A DNA stretch of 31,184 nt from RGIG8775 sp045537235 (GTDB lineage: Bacteria; Bacillota; Clostridia; Oscillospirales; CAG-272), in contig JAZSPB010000010.1 of NCBI GenBank assembly GCA_045537235.1, forward strand, positions 1 through 31,184. Reading direction: 5' to 3'. The position numbers and the translations under genes were made by a program. Below are positions 30,345 through 31,184 of the stretch, piece after piece (position 1 is the first letter of the stretch; each line of letters starts with the position of its first letter). Under the pieces are notes generated by a model. It was not told where the DNA came from. It ran no database searches and worked only from the letters and a program-made list of their open reading frames with translations.

Positions 30345-31184
30345 ATGTTGAATTATCTTAAACAGGAAGCAAACAAGACCGTAACCGAAAACGGTGCGGT
30401 GACCCACATTACAACCGAATCCGACTGTCTTGACCTGTTCGCAACCATCGGTGCATTACGCCGTGAAAGTGACAGTGAGATCGTAACGCGCTTTGTTCGT
30501 GCATATAGTGAAAACAGAGATATCGCCATGAAACTTCTGTTTTTCGCACGAGATATTCGCGGCGGTCTTGGAGAACGTCGTGTATTCAAGGTTATTCTTA
30601 ATTGGCTGGCTAATAACGAGCCTGCTACTGTTCGCAAGAACATTGTGCACGTAGCCGAATACGGACGCTACGATGACTTGCTTTGTCTTATGGGCACTGC
30701 CTGCGAGAAGGAAATGCTTGACGTTCTTAAGGCTCAGTTCGAAGCCGACAACGAGGCTTTAAAAAATGGCGGTGAGGTATCTTTGCTTGCAAAGTGGCTA
30801 CCTTCCGTCAATGCATCCAGTGCAGAAACTGTGCTGTTTGCAAAGAAGATTGCAAGACACTTTAGTATGAGCGATGCGAGCTATCGCAAGGCACTCGTTG
30901 CTCTTCGCGCACACATTCGCATCATCGAAAATAACCTCCGCGAGAAGGATTATTCCTTCGACTATTCCAAGCAGCCCTCCAAGGCTATGTATAAATACCG
31001 CAAGGCATTTATGCGCAATGATGCCGAAAGATACAATGACTTTATTGGCAAAGTATCCTCCGGTGAAGTAAGGCCCCACGCAGACACGCTCGCCCCCTAT
31101 GAGCTTGTTGAGCCCTACATAAATGACAATGCTTATACCGCAAGCTCCCGGAGCTTTATGCGTCAGATTTCCGAGCAAGAAAAG
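30345..31184 (+). CDS. DUF2828 family protein (TROVE/Ro60-like), 5' part
   Basis: An open frame of 280 codons running off the window end, with AAGGAG 8 bp before the ATG. DUF2828 signatures are clear: KTVTENGAVTHITTESDCLDLF near the start, KLLFFARDIRGGLGERRVF at ~65-85, EYGRYDDLL, SLLAKWLPSVNASSAE, and SYRKALVALRAHIRIIENN. The family has a helical-repeat N-terminal region thought to resemble the TROVE ring of Ro60, and a vWA-type C-terminus expected beyond this window. Ro60 binds misfolded RNAs and Y RNAs. It lies directly after unit 9 and has no clear promoter of its own, so it is probably cotranscribed with the RNA array. The TROVE link is inference. Confidence 0.85.
   Translation, partial: MLNYLKQEANKTVTENGAVTHITTESDCLDLFATIGALRRESDSEIVTRFVRAYSENRDIAMKLLFFARDIRGGLGERRVFKVILNWLANNEPATVRKNIVHVAEYGRYDDLLCLMGTACEKEMLDVLKAQFEADNEALKNGGEVSLLAKWLPSVNASSAETVLFAKKIARHFSMSDASYRKALVALRAHIRIIENNLREKDYSFDYSKQPSKAMYKYRKAFMRNDAERYNDFIGKVSSGEVRPHADTLAPYELVEPYINDNAYTASSRSFMRQISEQEK

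Overview
Overview. The codon use, strong AGGAGG-type ribosome binding sites, consensus sigma-A promoters, class II tRNA-Leu genes and gene families (dockerin/cohesin surface proteins, InlB-type repeats, AraC regulators, amino-sugar catabolism) suggest a chromosomal segment of an anaerobic, probably gut-associated, Gram-positive Clostridia (Oscillospiraceae-like). The species cannot be named from the sequence alone. Two regions stand out: an invertible promoter next to a tyrosine recombinase (12.19-13.28 kb), and a tandem array of structured, partly tRNA-like RNAs between two WYL regulators and a DUF2828 (Ro60/TROVE-like) gene (26.8 kb to the window end).

Layout. 0-1 kb: a palindromic repeat and an AraC regulator. 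1.2-1.5 kb: a MATE transporter remnant. 1.6-3.7 kb: a ktrB-ktrA potassium uptake operon with a consensus promoter and a terminator hairpin in its leader. 4.0-5.1 kb: a PHP-domain phosphoesterase, followed at once by another repeat copy. 5.3-12.1 kb (minus): a 1469-residue InlB-repeat/cohesin/dockerin surface protein followed by an 801-residue cohesin-like, Cys-repeat membrane-anchored protein, probably one operon. 12.19-12.44 kb: perfect 18-bp inverted repeats flank 212 bp holding a strong promoter and a terminator. As assembled the promoter points away from the surface operon and into the 3' end of the recombinase gene; flipping would aim it at the surface operon. 13.5 kb: a small lipoprotein. 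14.1-18.1 kb (minus): an amino-sugar operon, oxidoreductase-nagB-oxidoreductase-nagA, with a divergent AraC regulator at 18.3 kb. 19.3-20.6 kb (minus): an FAD-dependent oxidoreductase. 21.1-23.3 kb: a metallophosphoesterase and a serine beta-lactamase-like hydrolase. 23.5-24.3 kb (minus): two tRNA-Leu genes. 24.5-26.6 kb: a NahK-like N-acetylhexosamine 1-kinase, a roughly 200-bp near-perfect palindrome and a TIM-barrel sugar isomerase.

26.8-31.2 kb: two overlapping WYL-domain genes, a terminator, an extended -10 promoter, then about 1.3 kb without a convincing protein gene. That stretch holds nine units, each closed by a 7-8 bp stem (5' AAAG(G/A)..., 3' ...CTTG) that covaries between units, and each with ACAGCAA or a variant just inside the 5' strand. 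The last unit encloses an almost complete tRNA-Phe-like fold, and two more tRNA-like elements lie between units. The array leads directly into a DUF2828 gene that is open at the window edge. By analogy with bacterial Ro60 (Rsr) and its tRNA-mimicking Y RNAs, I infer a WYL-controlled RNP with a multi-RNA repertoire. I know of no description of this exact arrangement, but I cannot search for one.

The nag operon, the NahK-like kinase and the sugar isomerase point to use of amino sugars from mucin or glycans. The phase-variable dockerin/cohesin proteins suggest a variable cell-surface coat or adhesin.
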